A stretch of DNA of 64,000 nucleotides from Roseibium litorale (GTDB lineage: Bacteria; Pseudomonadota; Alphaproteobacteria; Rhizobiales; Stappiaceae), in the NCBI RefSeq assembly GCF_014842915.1, contig NZ_JACYXI010000002.1, positions 62,001 through 126,000 on the forward strand. Reading direction: 5' to 3'. This document shows, piece after piece, positions 29,529-38,193 of the stretch. The position numbers and the translations under genes are program-made. Within the stretch, counting starts at the first letter, position 1, and each line of letters begins with the position of its first letter. The notes beneath the pieces are model-generated. The model worked only from the letters and a program-made list of their open reading frames with translations, made no database searches and was not told where the DNA came from.

Positions 29529-30182
29529 GTGGACTTTTCTTTTGACGTCATCGCGCACAACCTGCCGTATCTTCTGGCAGCTGCGCGGTGGACCCTTCTC
29601 ATTTCCGTCGCCGGAATGGCGATCAGCATGGTGCTGGGCGTCCTGCTCTGTGCGGCCAGGCTGACGCCCAATCTGGCGCTGTCCGCTTTTGCGCGGTTCT
29701 ACATCAGCTTTTTCCGCGGCGTTCCGCTGCTGGTGCAGCTCCTGATGTTCTTCTACATGCTGCCCTATGTCGGTCTGGACCTTCCGGCGATTGCCGCTGC
29801 GATCCTGGCCACCGGCATGTGCTCTGCGGCCTATACGGCGGAAATCCTGCGCGGCGCGCTTCAAGCCATTCCCAAGGGCCAGGCGGAAGCCGCCGAAGCG
29901 CTCGGTATTCCGTCTCTGGCCCTATGGCGGCGCATTCTTGTGCCCCAGGCCATCCGTCTCGGCCTGCCATCGCTGGTGAACGAGCTGATCCTGCTGGTGA
30001 AGGTCTCGTCTCTGGCCTCCGTCGTCGGCATCGGCGAGTTGACCCGCGTCTCCCAGAACATCACCGGCGAGACCTACCGTCCTCTGGAAATCTATGTCGC
30101 GGCGGCCGCGATCTATTTTGTCATCAATTTCGTGTTGTCGCGCTTTGGCCGTCTGGCCGAAAAGCGGCTGCAGATCGGGTAG
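29529..30182 (+). CDS. Amino-acid ABC transporter permease 1
   Basis: A 217-residue His/Glu/Gln/Arg/opine-type inner-membrane permease. Hydrophobic helices and the EAA-loop (AEAAEALGIPSLALWRRILVPQAIRLGLPSL, key EAAEALG) that docks on the ATPase are clear. The GTG at 29529 has GGAG about eight bases upstream and begins VDFSFDVIAHNLPYLL. A TTG at 29481 would add 16 residues without family similarity. It pairs with the next permease as a heterodimer. Confidence 0.87.
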   Translation: MDFSFDVIAHNLPYLLAAARWTLLISVAGMAISMVLGVLLCAARLTPNLALSAFARFYISFFRGVPLLVQLLMFFYMLPYVGLDLPAIAAAILATGMCSAAYTAEILRGALQAIPKGQAEAAEALGIPSLALWRRILVPQAIRLGLPSLVNELILLVKVSSLASVVGIGELTRVSQNITGETYRPLEIYVAAAAIYFVINFVLSRFGRLAEKRLQIG

Positions 30183-30191
30183 GGGGCGGAG

Positions 30192-30851
30192 ATGGAACTC
30201 GACCTTTTCGTCCGCTATGGCCCGGATCTTCTGCGTGGTTTTGGTGTCACGATCCTGTGCTGGATAGCCGGTTCACTCGGCGGGCTCGTGCTGGGTTTTG
30301 CGATTGCCTGTCTCTACCGCTGGAGCATCCGCCCGGTGCGCTGGGTGATCGAAGGCTATGTGGAGCTGATCCGTGGCACGCCTTTCATGATCCAGCTTTT
30401 CATCCTCTATTACGGCGGGCCGTACATGGGGCTGGTGCTGACGCCGGTTCAGGCCGGGATCATCAGCTTCGTTGTCTACGGCAGCCCGTATTTCGCCGAG
30501 ATCTTCCGCTCCGGCTTCAATGCCGTGCCAAAGGGTCAGATCGAGGCGGCGCGCTGCGTCGGCCTGTCGGAGGCCCGCATCATGCGCCGGATCATCCTGC
30601 CGCAGATGCTGGTGCCGATTACGGCGCCACTGACCAATTTCATCATCATTCTCAGCAAGGAAACGGCCATCCTGTCGGTCGTGACCGTGCCGGAGCTGCT
30701 CTATGAAACGCAGACCATGGCCGCCGAGACCTTCACCTATATCGAGCCGTTCCTGGTGCTGTCGCTGTTCTACTGGCTGATGGTTATCGTCACGAGCTGG
30801 CTTGGCGGCAGGGTCGAGGCCCGCGTCACGCGCCATCTGAAGCGCACTTGA
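30192..30851 (+). CDS. Amino-acid ABC transporter permease 2
   Basis: A 219-residue permease of the same His/Glu/Gln/Arg/opine family as its neighbour. The N-terminus MELDLFVRYGPDLLRGFGVT leads into the first helix. IELIRGTPFMIQLF-like sequence (VELIRGTPFMIQLF) and the EAA-loop IEAARCVGLSEARIMRRIILPQ are visible. It begins nine bases after permease 1 and is followed 24 bases later by the ATPase gene. Confidence 0.88.
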   Translation: MELDLFVRYGPDLLRGFGVTILCWIAGSLGGLVLGFAIACLYRWSIRPVRWVIEGYVELIRGTPFMIQLFILYYGGPYMGLVLTPVQAGIISFVVYGSPYFAEIFRSGFNAVPKGQIEAARCVGLSEARIMRRIILPQMLVPITAPLTNFIIILSKETAILSVVTVPELLYETQTMAAETFTYIEPFLVLSLFYWLMVIVTSWLGGRVEARVTRHLKRT

Positions 30852-30875
30852 GACTGAGACAAGCAGGACACTCCC

Positions 30876-31685
30876 ATGACCACACAGACGCCGTCCGCCA
30901 CCGCCGAAGCGCTTATCTCGGTCCGCAACATGAGCAAGTCCTTCAAGGACTTTGAAGCGCTGCGTGACATCACGCTGGACGTAAACCGCTCCGAGGTGGT
31001 GTGCCTTATCGGCCCGTCAGGCTCGGGTAAATCCACACTGCTGCGCTGCCTCAACTTTCTGGAAGCCTATGACACCGGCGAGGTCCGGCTGGAGGGCGAG
31101 CTGATCGGCTGGCAGGAGGGCACTGCCCAGCCGCGCAGGCGCGTTGCCGCCGGCACCTTGCGCCGCCAGCGCCAGCATATCGGCATGGTGTTCCAGCAGT
31201 TCAATCTCTGGCCGCACCTGACCGCTCTGGAGAATGTTGCCGAAGCCCTGATCCAGGTGAAGGGTTTGGGCAAGAAAGCAGCGCAGGAGGCCGCCATGGC
31301 AGCGCTTGCCAAGGTGCATCTGTCGGACAAGGCCCAGAACCACCCGGCCAATCTCTCCGGCGGCCAGCAGCAGCGCGTCGCCATTGCCCGCGCGATTGCC
31401 ATGGAGCCGCGGGTCATGCTCTTTGACGAGCCGACCTCGGCTCTCGATCCGGAGTTGGTCGGTGAAGTGCTGACCGTGATGAAGGAAATGGCCGCCGAGG
31501 GTATGACCATGGTGGTGGTGACCCACGAAATGGGGTTTGCCGCCCATGTGGCCGACCGGGTCGCGTTTCTGGATAAAGGGCGTCTCGTGACCCTCGCACC
31601 GCCTGCGGATATCTTCGGCCGCGAGCCCGACGACCCCCGCGTCCGCTCCTTCCTGCAGACCTACCGCGAGCGCAATGTGGTGTGA
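30876..31685 (+). CDS. Amino-acid ABC transporter ATP-binding protein
   Basis: A 269-residue ATPase that powers the preceding permeases. Walker A is [14 protein letters not shown], the Q-loop is [11 protein letters not shown], the ABC signature is [14 protein letters not shown] and Walker B is [14 protein letters not shown], with the switch His in [10 protein letters not shown]. It is closest to the HisP/GlnQ type. It is the last gene of the putative hut-linked importer. Confidence 0.93.
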   Translation: MTTQTPSATAEALISVRNMSKSFKDFEALRDITLDVNRSEVVCLIGPSGSGKSTLLRCLNFLEAYDTGEVRLEGELIGWQEGTAQPRRRVAAGTLRRQRQHIGMVFQQFNLWPHLTALENVAEALIQVKGLGKKAAQEAAMAALAKVHLSDKAQNHPANLSGGQQQRVAIARAIAMEPRVMLFDEPTSALDPELVGEVLTVMKEMAAEGMTMVVVTHEMGFAAHVADRVAFLDKGRLVTLAPPADIFGREPDDPRVRSFLQTYRERNVV

Positions 31686-31721
31686 GGAGCCTGTGGGGGG
31701 CTGTGCTCTCCCTGCCGTCGT

Positions 31722-31738
31722 CCCCGGCTAGGCCGGGG
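31722..31738. repeat. Short palindrome related to family A
   Basis: CCCCGGC (31722-31728) and GCCGGGG (31732-31738) lie between convergent genes. The unit resembles the GTCCCGGC-N5-GCCGGGAC singletons found later in the window. It may also act as a bidirectional termination structure, although no T-run follows. Confidence 0.4.
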
Positions 31739-31870
31739 ATCAAGTCCACCTTGCTGCGAGCTCCGGCGGGGCTGAAACCTGCGCATTGCGCCCGTGCTCT
31801 GCGGTTTGATGATGGCTAGCTTTATCTGCCCTGAACTGCCGGAAGGGCAGCGGTGGCTCTGGTCCGGAGA

Positions 31871-33403
31871 CTAGGCAATGGCAGCGGCTGGACAGTGAGA
31901 GACCTCGCTTGGCCGTTTTGCTGTGAGCATCCGGTTGATTACCTGCGCCAGCCGTTCGAGGCCCGGTGTGATCTGATCCAGGCTGACGGCGCCAAAGCCG
32001 AGGCGGATGCAGTTCTTGGGCGGCGGGGCCTTTAGGAAATGAATGTCGCCGGCTTCCACGAGAACCCCATGACGGGCAGCTTCTGTCTGAAGATCCGTTG
32101 CCGGCAGACCGGCGGGCAGCTGCAGCCAGACAGCGGACCCTCCAGTGGTCTGAGTGACGGCGCACATGGGTAGAAGCCGGTCGATCTCCTGAAACACCCG
32201 CCGCCATTTTCCAGAGAGGTCTTTCCTCTGGCGGCGGATATGCGCGTCGTAGTGGCCCTCTGCCAGAAACAGAGCCATGGCCCGCTGCTCCTGCGCGGGG
32301 GGGTGCCGGTACATCAGCCGCCGGAGCACCCGCATTTCCTCGATAATCGCAGGGCTTGCCGCGACGAAACCCAGGCGCAGACCCGGAAATAGCGGTTTGG
32401 ACAGGCTGCCGATGTGGATCACCCGGTCCGACCGGTCAAAGCTCTTGAGGGCCGGCCGCTGTGCGCCGACGAAATTCAGCTCATGCTCGTAGTCATCCTC
32501 GATGATGATAAAGTCATGAGTTTCCGCGGCAGCCAGAAGGGCCAGACGACGCTCCATCGACATGGTGACATTGGTGGGAGACTGGTGGCCGGGGGTCACA
32601 TAGACGAGATCCGCCCCCGCCAGGGCAGAGGTGACGCGCATACCGTTGGTGTCGACCGGATGGGCCTTCAGATCCGCGCCAAGTGAGAGGAAAATGTTCC
32701 GCGCATCGGCATAGCCCGGGTCCTCGATGTCCACCCGCTTGCCGGACGCACAAAAGAGGCTGGCTGCAAGATAGACGGCATTCTGCGCCCCGACGGTGAT
32801 CAGGATGTTTTCCTCCGCCGCACGGAAACCGCGCTGTGGCAGAACCCGGCGGATGATCTGGTCAATCAGCATCGGATCGTCCCGGTCGACCAGATCGCTG
32901 ATCCAGTTGGGTGTGTGCTGGGCAGTGCCGGCAAGGCGCACACAATCCCGCCAGCGGGTGATCGAGGTCTTGTCCGCAAGGGTCTGGCCATAAACGAAGG
33001 GAAACTCGTAGCGCCGCCAGTCTCTTGGTTTCGTGATGTGGTTCTGGCCGGAAAACCGGTAGCGGAGCTTTGCGTTCAGGTCGAGCGGTCTGGCTTCGCT
33101 CGGTAGACTTTCCTTGAGTTTCGCGTCCTGGCGGATGGTCAACTGTTCGCGCAGAGCCCGTTCGTTGATGAAGTATCCCCTCCGGCTGACGGGCTTCAGA
33201 TAGCCATCCGCCGCAAGCCGCTCATAGACAAGAGAAATCGTGTTGCGGGAGACCTTGAACCGGGTGGCGAAGACCCGGGTGGCGGGCAGGGGCTCATGCA
33301 GGGGCCAGACCCCTGCGAGAATCGCCTCGATCAGCCGCTCCTGAATCTGATGCTGCAGGCGGCGTTTCGGATCAAACGGCGTTTCAAAGAATCTGTCGAG
33401 CAT
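31871..33403 (-). CDS. MocR-type transcriptional regulator (GntR wHTH fused to aminotransferase fold)
   Basis: A 510-residue MocR/GabR/PdxR-family regulator. The N-terminal winged helix spans about 1-80 (ATRFKVSRNTISLVYERLAADGYL, key SRNTISLVYERL). A fold-type I aminotransferase domain occupies the rest, with the PLP-binding Lys near 336 in HIGSLSKPLFPGLRLG. It diverges from a polyamine-type importer and so probably controls it; the effector is unknown. MocR proteins usually bind direct repeats, and a candidate pair is present in the intergenic region. Confidence 0.9.
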   Translation of the reverse strand: MLDRFFETPFDPKRRLQHQIQERLIEAILAGVWPLHEPLPATRVFATRFKVSRNTISLVYERLAADGYLKPVSRRGYFINERALREQLTIRQDAKLKESLPSEARPLDLNAKLRYRFSGQNHITKPRDWRRYEFPFVYGQTLADKTSITRWRDCVRLAGTAQHTPNWISDLVDRDDPMLIDQIIRRVLPQRGFRAAEENILITVGAQNAVYLAASLFCASGKRVDIEDPGYADARNIFLSLGADLKAHPVDTNGMRVTSALAGADLVYVTPGHQSPTNVTMSMERRLALLAAAETHDFIIIEDDYEHELNFVGAQRPALKSFDRSDRVIHIGSLSKPLFPGLRLGFVAASPAIIEEMRVLRRLMYRHPPAQEQRAMALFLAEGHYDAHIRRQRKDLSGKWRRVFQEIDRLLPMCAVTQTTGGSAVWLQLPAGLPATDLQTEAARHGVLVEAGDIHFLKAPPPKNCIRLGFGAVSLDQITPGLERLAQVINRMLTAKRPSEVSHCPAAAIA

Positions 33404-33492
33404 GGCTTTCCTGATGACCGGGTGTTGGGCGGCCCTGAGGCGTCCTTGTCATCATCTGCCTATTAATTAGGATTGCAAACCAAAAAGGCAGT

Positions 33493-33522
33493 TCTGGCAC
33501 CATAGATTTCAAGCTCTGGCTC
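33493..33522. promoter_or_regulatory. Direct-repeat candidate operator for the MocR regulator
   Basis: TCTGGCAC at 33493-33500 and TCTGGCTC at 33515-33522 are direct repeats 22 bases apart, two DNA turns. They lie in the 262-base region between the MocR gene and the divergent importer. This matches the arrangement used by GabR-type regulators. The rest of that intergenic region shows nothing else recognised. Confidence 0.3.
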
Positions 33523-33665
33523 TAAGGGTGGTTTTTGCGCCGCAATAGTCTCGAATGAAAGCGGGAGCCGGACCCCGGGAGCAGAGCAGCATCCATCATA
33601 AACGTGGCCGGTTCCGTTCCAGAGTGTGAACAGCTTGGGGTCTCCAGGCGGAACAGGGGAATGTC

Positions 33666-34805
33666 ATGACAGGTACACTCAAGGGCTTTAAGCCAAGCAG
33701 GCGTCAATTCTTGAAGACCTCCGCGGCGGCAGGTGCAGGCCTTGCCATGCCCGCAATCGTGAGCTCAAGCGTTTTGGCGTCATCCGGTGAAATCAACATC
33801 ATGATGTGGTCGGACTATCTGCCGGAGAGCTTCGTGACCGGCTTCACCGAGCTGACCGGTATCAAGATCAACTTCACTGGCATTGGCTCAAACGACGAGA
33901 TCATCAACAAGCTCAAGGCCACCAATGGCGAGGGCTTCGATATCGTCTCTCCAACGGTGAACCGGAACCTTCTTTGGAAGGATCTGGGCCTGCTGCAGCC
34001 TTTCGACATGTCCAAGGTTCCGCTCGACAAGGTCAATCCCTCCATGGCTCTGGGGGAGACCCATTGGAATTTTGAGGGCAAGGGCACCTTCTGGCTGCCG
34101 CATATCTGGGGCACGGAAGGTGTTGCCTGGCGCACGGACGGTTTCACGCCCGCTGGCGAGTTCCCGAGCTACTACGACGTTTGGGATGAAGCCAATGCAG
34201 GCAAGACCATGGGGCGCGCTCACTCGATGATGCTGGGCCTTGGCCTTGGTCTTGAGCGCCGGGGCGAAATGGAGCCGGGTTCCATCTGGGCAGCCTATGA
34301 AAGCCCGGAAAAGATGGATGAAGTCTGGTCCAAGCTGGTCGAGATTGCCATCAAGAAGAAGCCCAATATCAAGCTTCTCTGGAATGACGCCGACACCCAG
34401 AAGAACGGTCTTTTGAACGAAGGCGTGGTTGTCGGCCAGACCTGGGATGGGCCGCCGCTGGCCCTGAAGACTGCTGGCGAACCGGTCATGTACCGCGCTC
34501 CGGTGGAAGGCGCGATGGCCTGGGTTGACGGGCTTGCCATGCCGACCGGCGCGAAGAACATCGATCAGGTCTATGCCTTCATCGATGCTGCCTATAACGC
34601 CAAGCTGGCAGGGGAAGCCATCAAGACCCATGGCTACAACTCACCGGTCATCGGCGCTGCCGAATTTGGCGGTGAGGTCTATGCGAAGAACTTCGCCGAT
34701 GCCTATCCGGGAGATGCGCTGGCAAAGCTGAACGCATGGCCGGCCGAAGCGCCCTGGTATTCGGAAAAACGCACCGAATACGCCAACAAGTTCATGTCAG
34801 CCTGA
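33666..34805 (+). CDS. Spermidine/putrescine-type ABC transporter binding protein, Tat-exported
   Basis: A 379-residue solute-binding protein. The N-terminus carries a twin-arginine signal, SRRQFLKTSAAAG, followed by a hydrophobic stretch to about residue 40. Mature sequence begins near GEINIMMWSDYLPESFVTGF, typical of PotD/PotF relatives. An AGGGGA ribosome-binding site precedes the ATG. It heads a four-gene importer operon with the ATPase and two permeases. The ligand may be a polyamine or a related cationic or amine compound; sequence alone cannot decide. Confidence 0.86.
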   Translation: MTGTLKGFKPSRRQFLKTSAAAGAGLAMPAIVSSSVLASSGEINIMMWSDYLPESFVTGFTELTGIKINFTGIGSNDEIINKLKATNGEGFDIVSPTVNRNLLWKDLGLLQPFDMSKVPLDKVNPSMALGETHWNFEGKGTFWLPHIWGTEGVAWRTDGFTPAGEFPSYYDVWDEANAGKTMGRAHSMMLGLGLGLERRGEMEPGSIWAAYESPEKMDEVWSKLVEIAIKKKPNIKLLWNDADTQKNGLLNEGVVVGQTWDGPPLALKTAGEPVMYRAPVEGAMAWVDGLAMPTGAKNIDQVYAFIDAAYNAKLAGEAIKTHGYNSPVIGAAEFGGEVYAKNFADAYPGDALAKLNAWPAEAPWYSEKRTEYANKFMSA

Positions 34806-34951
34806 CGGCCTGGCCTGATCTTGATTGGACCTCCGGGCCGGGCAGAGACATGCCCGGCCAAGGGAGGCATGTGCCTGGAACCGGGGCGGTTCCCATTGAC
34901 CGGGTGCAGGACTGCCTTAAGGCAACGCCACGGCCAGCTGACGAGAGCTTC

Positions 34952-36046
34952 ATGACCACAAAAGACATCGTGTTAGACCACGTATCCATCCGTTTCGGTT
35001 CCTACACGGCGGTCGACAATGCCCACCTGACCATCCAAGGGGGCGAATTCTTTTCCTTTCTCGGGCCTTCGGGATGCGGCAAGACCACGTTGCTGCGCTG
35101 TGTCTCGGGGTTTTCCGAACCCACCGAAGGCAGGGTCCTGATCGGCGGCAAGGATATGAAGGGCGTTGGCCCGAACAAGCGGCCGACGGCTCTGATCTTC
35201 CAGAACCTGGCGCTTTTCCCGCTGATGTCCGTTGCAGAGAACATTGCCTTTCCGCTGGAAGTGCGCGGCGTTTCCCGCAAGGAGCGGCGCAAACGGGCGG
35301 ATGAGCTGCTCGATATGATTGCCCTGCCGGGGGTGGGTGACAAGAAGGTGCACGAGCTCTCCGGCGGCCAGCGTCAGCGTGTGGCGATTGCCCGGGCTCT
35401 GGCTGTCGAGCCGGATATTCTGCTGCTGGACGAGCCTCTGTCGGCCCTCGACCTGAAGCTGCGTCACCACATGCGCACGGAACTGAGGGCCATTCAGCAA
35501 CGCGTCGGGCTGACCTTCATCTACATCACCCATGACCAGGGCGAAGCGCTGACCATGTCGGACCGGATTGCGGTGATGAATGCCGGGGTCATCGAGCAGA
35601 TCGGTGATCCGGAGAGTGTCTACAACCGCCCGAAAACCTCTTTTGTCGCGTCCTTCGTGGGCGAGACCAATGCGATTGAAGGCAAGGTTGTGCTTCAGTC
35701 CGGCGAGATGGTCACGCTGGAGACGCCGCTGGGACCCTTGCAGGGCAAGGCCGCGGGTGGACGCCGCTACAAGAACGGTGACAGCTGCTATCTTTTCATC
35801 CGTCCGGAGCAGATGGAGCTGAAGGCCGATGCCGAGGCCCCCAATACGATTGCGGCCTCGGTGACGAAGGAAGAGTTCGAGGGCAATTCCCGGATCCTGT
35901 TCGTCAGTGCGAATGGCGTGGACATGCGCGTCACACGCGTGAACCGGGGGGGCAGTGACGGAATGGTCACCGGTCATGCTGTCACCTTCGCCTTTGATCC
36001 GGCTCACGCGACGGTTCTGCCTCACGGCCAGCTGGCGGGAGCGTAA
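34952..36046 (+). CDS. Spermidine/putrescine-type ABC transporter ATP-binding protein
   Basis: A 364-residue PotA-like ATPase. Walker A is GPSGCGKTTLLRCV, the Q-loop FQNLALFPLMSV, the signature [14 protein letters not shown] and Walker B LLLDEPLSALDLK. A C-terminal TOBE-type regulatory domain occupies about 240-364. The ATG at 34952 is chosen because MTTKDIVLDHVSIRF begins the ATPase fold; sequence upstream is not family-like. It precedes the first permease by three bases. Confidence 0.92.
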   Translation: MTTKDIVLDHVSIRFGSYTAVDNAHLTIQGGEFFSFLGPSGCGKTTLLRCVSGFSEPTEGRVLIGGKDMKGVGPNKRPTALIFQNLALFPLMSVAENIAFPLEVRGVSRKERRKRADELLDMIALPGVGDKKVHELSGGQRQRVAIARALAVEPDILLLDEPLSALDLKLRHHMRTELRAIQQRVGLTFIYITHDQGEALTMSDRIAVMNAGVIEQIGDPESVYNRPKTSFVASFVGETNAIEGKVVLQSGEMVTLETPLGPLQGKAAGGRRYKNGDSCYLFIRPEQMELKADAEAPNTIAASVTKEEFEGNSRILFVSANGVDMRVTRVNRGGSDGMVTGHAVTFAFDPAHATVLPHGQLAGA

Positions 36047-36049
36047 TCC

Positions 36050-36973
36050 ATGACGGCTCTGCGTTCCCTCTTTCAGCCCATGGCCGCAAGGCATGGGCTT
36101 GGCGCTGCGTGTTTCATCGGTATTGCGGTGTTCGTCTGGGTGGTGTTCCTGATCGTCCTGCCGCAAATCTCGATGCTGGACTATTCCTTCAGGCTCAACC
36201 TGCCCAAGCCGGACATTGGCGGGCCGCTGGATGTCTACACGCTGGACAATTACGCTTATTTCTTCTCCGGCAATGACGGCCAGCTCAACACGCTGGACAT
36301 CGGCATTCTGGTCAAGACGCTGGTTGCTGCCGTTTTCGTCACCCTCATTGATATCGTGATCTGCTATCCGATCGCCTATATCCTGGCGCATTCCGCAACG
36401 GGTGTGGCTGCCCGGCTGATGGTGATCGGCCTGATCGTGCCCTTCTGGGTCAACGAGATCCTGCGGGCCTTTGCCTTCCGGGTGCTGTTCGGGGCGACGG
36501 GTCTGATCAATTCGCTCGGAATGGGGGCGGGGCTTTGGGACCAGCCTGTCGACTTTATCCGGGCGGATGTGGCGCTCTATTCCGGCCTGACCTACGCCTA
36601 TATCCTGCTGATGGTGTTCCCGATCTTCAATGCGGTCGAGGCGCTTGACCGCAATCAGATCGAGGCGGCCCGCGACATGGGAGCCAGCTGGTGGCGGGTG
36701 CATTGGCGGGTGGTGCTGCCTATCGCCAAGCCGGGGATTGCCTCCGGCGCGACCATGGTTTTCATGCTGACGGCAGGCGCGCTGGCTGCTCCCCAGATCC
36801 TCGGCGGGCCGTCCAATCTCTGGTTCACCCAGCTCATCTACCAGTGGTTCAATGAATCGGCCAACTGGCAGCGCGGATCTGCCTATGCGGTGATCCTGCT
36901 TCTCGTCTGTATCGGCTTCGTCATGATGCTGATGCGGGTCTTCAAGGTATCCATCGGGGAGATCGGACGATGA
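36050..36973 (+). CDS. Spermidine/putrescine-type ABC permease (PotB-like)
   Basis: A 307-residue inner-membrane permease with about six hydrophobic helices. The EAA-loop IEAARDMGASWWRVHWRVVLP that contacts the ATPase is clear in its core EAARDMGAS. The segment FWVNEILRAFAFRVLFG is typical of PotB-class proteins. It overlaps the following permease by four bases, indicating translational coupling and heterodimer assembly. Confidence 0.9.
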   Translation: MTALRSLFQPMAARHGLGAACFIGIAVFVWVVFLIVLPQISMLDYSFRLNLPKPDIGGPLDVYTLDNYAYFFSGNDGQLNTLDIGILVKTLVAAVFVTLIDIVICYPIAYILAHSATGVAARLMVIGLIVPFWVNEILRAFAFRVLFGATGLINSLGMGAGLWDQPVDFIRADVALYSGLTYAYILLMVFPIFNAVEALDRNQIEAARDMGASWWRVHWRVVLPIAKPGIASGATMVFMLTAGALAAPQILGGPSNLWFTQLIYQWFNESANWQRGSAYAVILLLVCIGFVMMLMRVFKVSIGEIGR

Positions 36974-38187
36974 ACAAGGGAACCGGCGGCGGCCCGATCG
37001 CGGCAGGGTACTCCCTGCTGTTCTTTGCCTTCCTCTTCGGCCCGCTGATCATCATGGTGATCACGGCGTTCAATTCCTCGTCCTTCCCGCGCATCACGCC
37101 CTGGGAATGCTTCACCACAGAGTGGTTCGACGAGCTGTTCGGCAATGAGCGGCTGATGGCAGGGCTCGTCAACAGCGTCATCATCGGCATTGGCGTCGTC
37201 GCTATATCCGTTCCGGTCGGCCTTGCGGGAGCGCTTGCGCTGTCCGAGGTCGGGCCGAAGGTGCGCGCCGCGCTCTATACGGTTCTGATCACGCCAATCC
37301 TCATTCCGGGCGTCGTGCTCGGCATTTCGACCATCGTCTTCTGGGGCGCGCTTGGCCGGTCGGTTGGTGCGGATTACGGCTCGATCTTCTTTGACGGCAT
37401 GTTCCTGACGCTGGCGGGGCAGGTCACCTTCATCGCCGCCTATGCCATGCTGGTGTTTCTGGCGCGCTTGCAGCGTTTTGACCCGACCCTGACGGAAGCG
37501 GCGCTTGATCTTGGAGCAACGCCTGGACAGGCCTTCCGCAAGATCCTGCTGCCGTTCCTGTCGCCTGCCATCGGGTCTGCTGCCTTCCTGACGCTGCTGG
37601 CCTCCTTCGAGAATTACAACACGACGGTCTTCACGATCCTGTCCGGCAACACCTTCACCACCACTCTGGCCTCCAAGGTGCGCCACGGAACGGATCCCTC
37701 GCTTTCCGCGCTGGCCGTGATCATCATCGCGGTCACGCTGATCGGGGCCATGGTGCATGAAGCCTATACGCGCCGGGCAGAGGTGATGCGGACCGGTCAG
37801 GCCGCCCGCTCAAAGGTCTATGGCAATCCGGTGCTCAGCGTGCTTGCCCATCCGGCGATGGTGCTTGTCCTCCTGCTGGGGATGGGCGGAAGCCTCGCCT
37901 ACAAGGCCAGTCAGATTGACGCCAGCGTCTGCAAACAGCAGATCCTGGATGAGAAGCGTGCCCTGCAGGAAAAGCTGCTGGAAGAGCAGCGTGAACGCAT
38001 CCGCACCCAGAAGGCGGGAACTCCGGCACCGGCTGCGCCGTCTTCCGGTCCTGCACCGTCCAGCTTCGGTGGAGCGTTCAATCCGGGCAGTCTGGCACCA
38101 GGGGCTGCTCCCGCATCGCCGGCGGCGCCCCAAAGCCCCTCCGGCTTCGGTGGCGCCTTTGCTCCCGGCAATCTGAAGCCGAATTGA
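36970..38187 (+). CDS. Spermidine/putrescine-type ABC permease (PotC-like) with long C-terminal tail
   Basis: A 405-residue permease; PotC relatives are usually about 260-290 residues. The core (about 1-275) is ordinary, with six helices and the EAA-loop EAALDLGATPGQAFRKILLP. An added hydrophobic segment follows near 290-313 (VLAHPAMVLVLLLGMGG). Then comes a charged, probably coiled stretch (DEKRALQEKLLEEQRERIRT), and finally a Pro/Ala/Ser/Gly-rich tail. The tail repeats SFGGAFNPGSLAPG (365-378) and GFGGAFAPGNLKPN (392-405). The reading frame is continuous, so this is not a simple fusion artefact. Function of the tail is unknown. Confidence 0.87.
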   Translation: MNKGTGGGPIAAGYSLLFFAFLFGPLIIMVITAFNSSSFPRITPWECFTTEWFDELFGNERLMAGLVNSVIIGIGVVAISVPVGLAGALALSEVGPKVRAALYTVLITPILIPGVVLGISTIVFWGALGRSVGADYGSIFFDGMFLTLAGQVTFIAAYAMLVFLARLQRFDPTLTEAALDLGATPGQAFRKILLPFLSPAIGSAAFLTLLASFENYNTTVFTILSGNTFTTTLASKVRHGTDPSLSALAVIIIAVTLIGAMVHEAYTRRAEVMRTGQAARSKVYGNPVLSVLAHPAMVLVLLLGMGGSLAYKASQIDASVCKQQILDEKRALQEKLLEEQRERIRTQKAGTPAPAAPSSGPAPSSFGGAFNPGSLAPGAAPASPAAPQSPSGFGGAFAPGNLKPN

Positions 38188-38193
38188 GGCAGG

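Noticed and set aside
34973..36703. A 576-codon minus-strand frame spanning the PotA-like and PotB-like genes
   Set aside because: It crosses two well-defined plus-strand genes, is rich in His/Arg/Gln typical of antisense GC-rich frames and lacks any motif.
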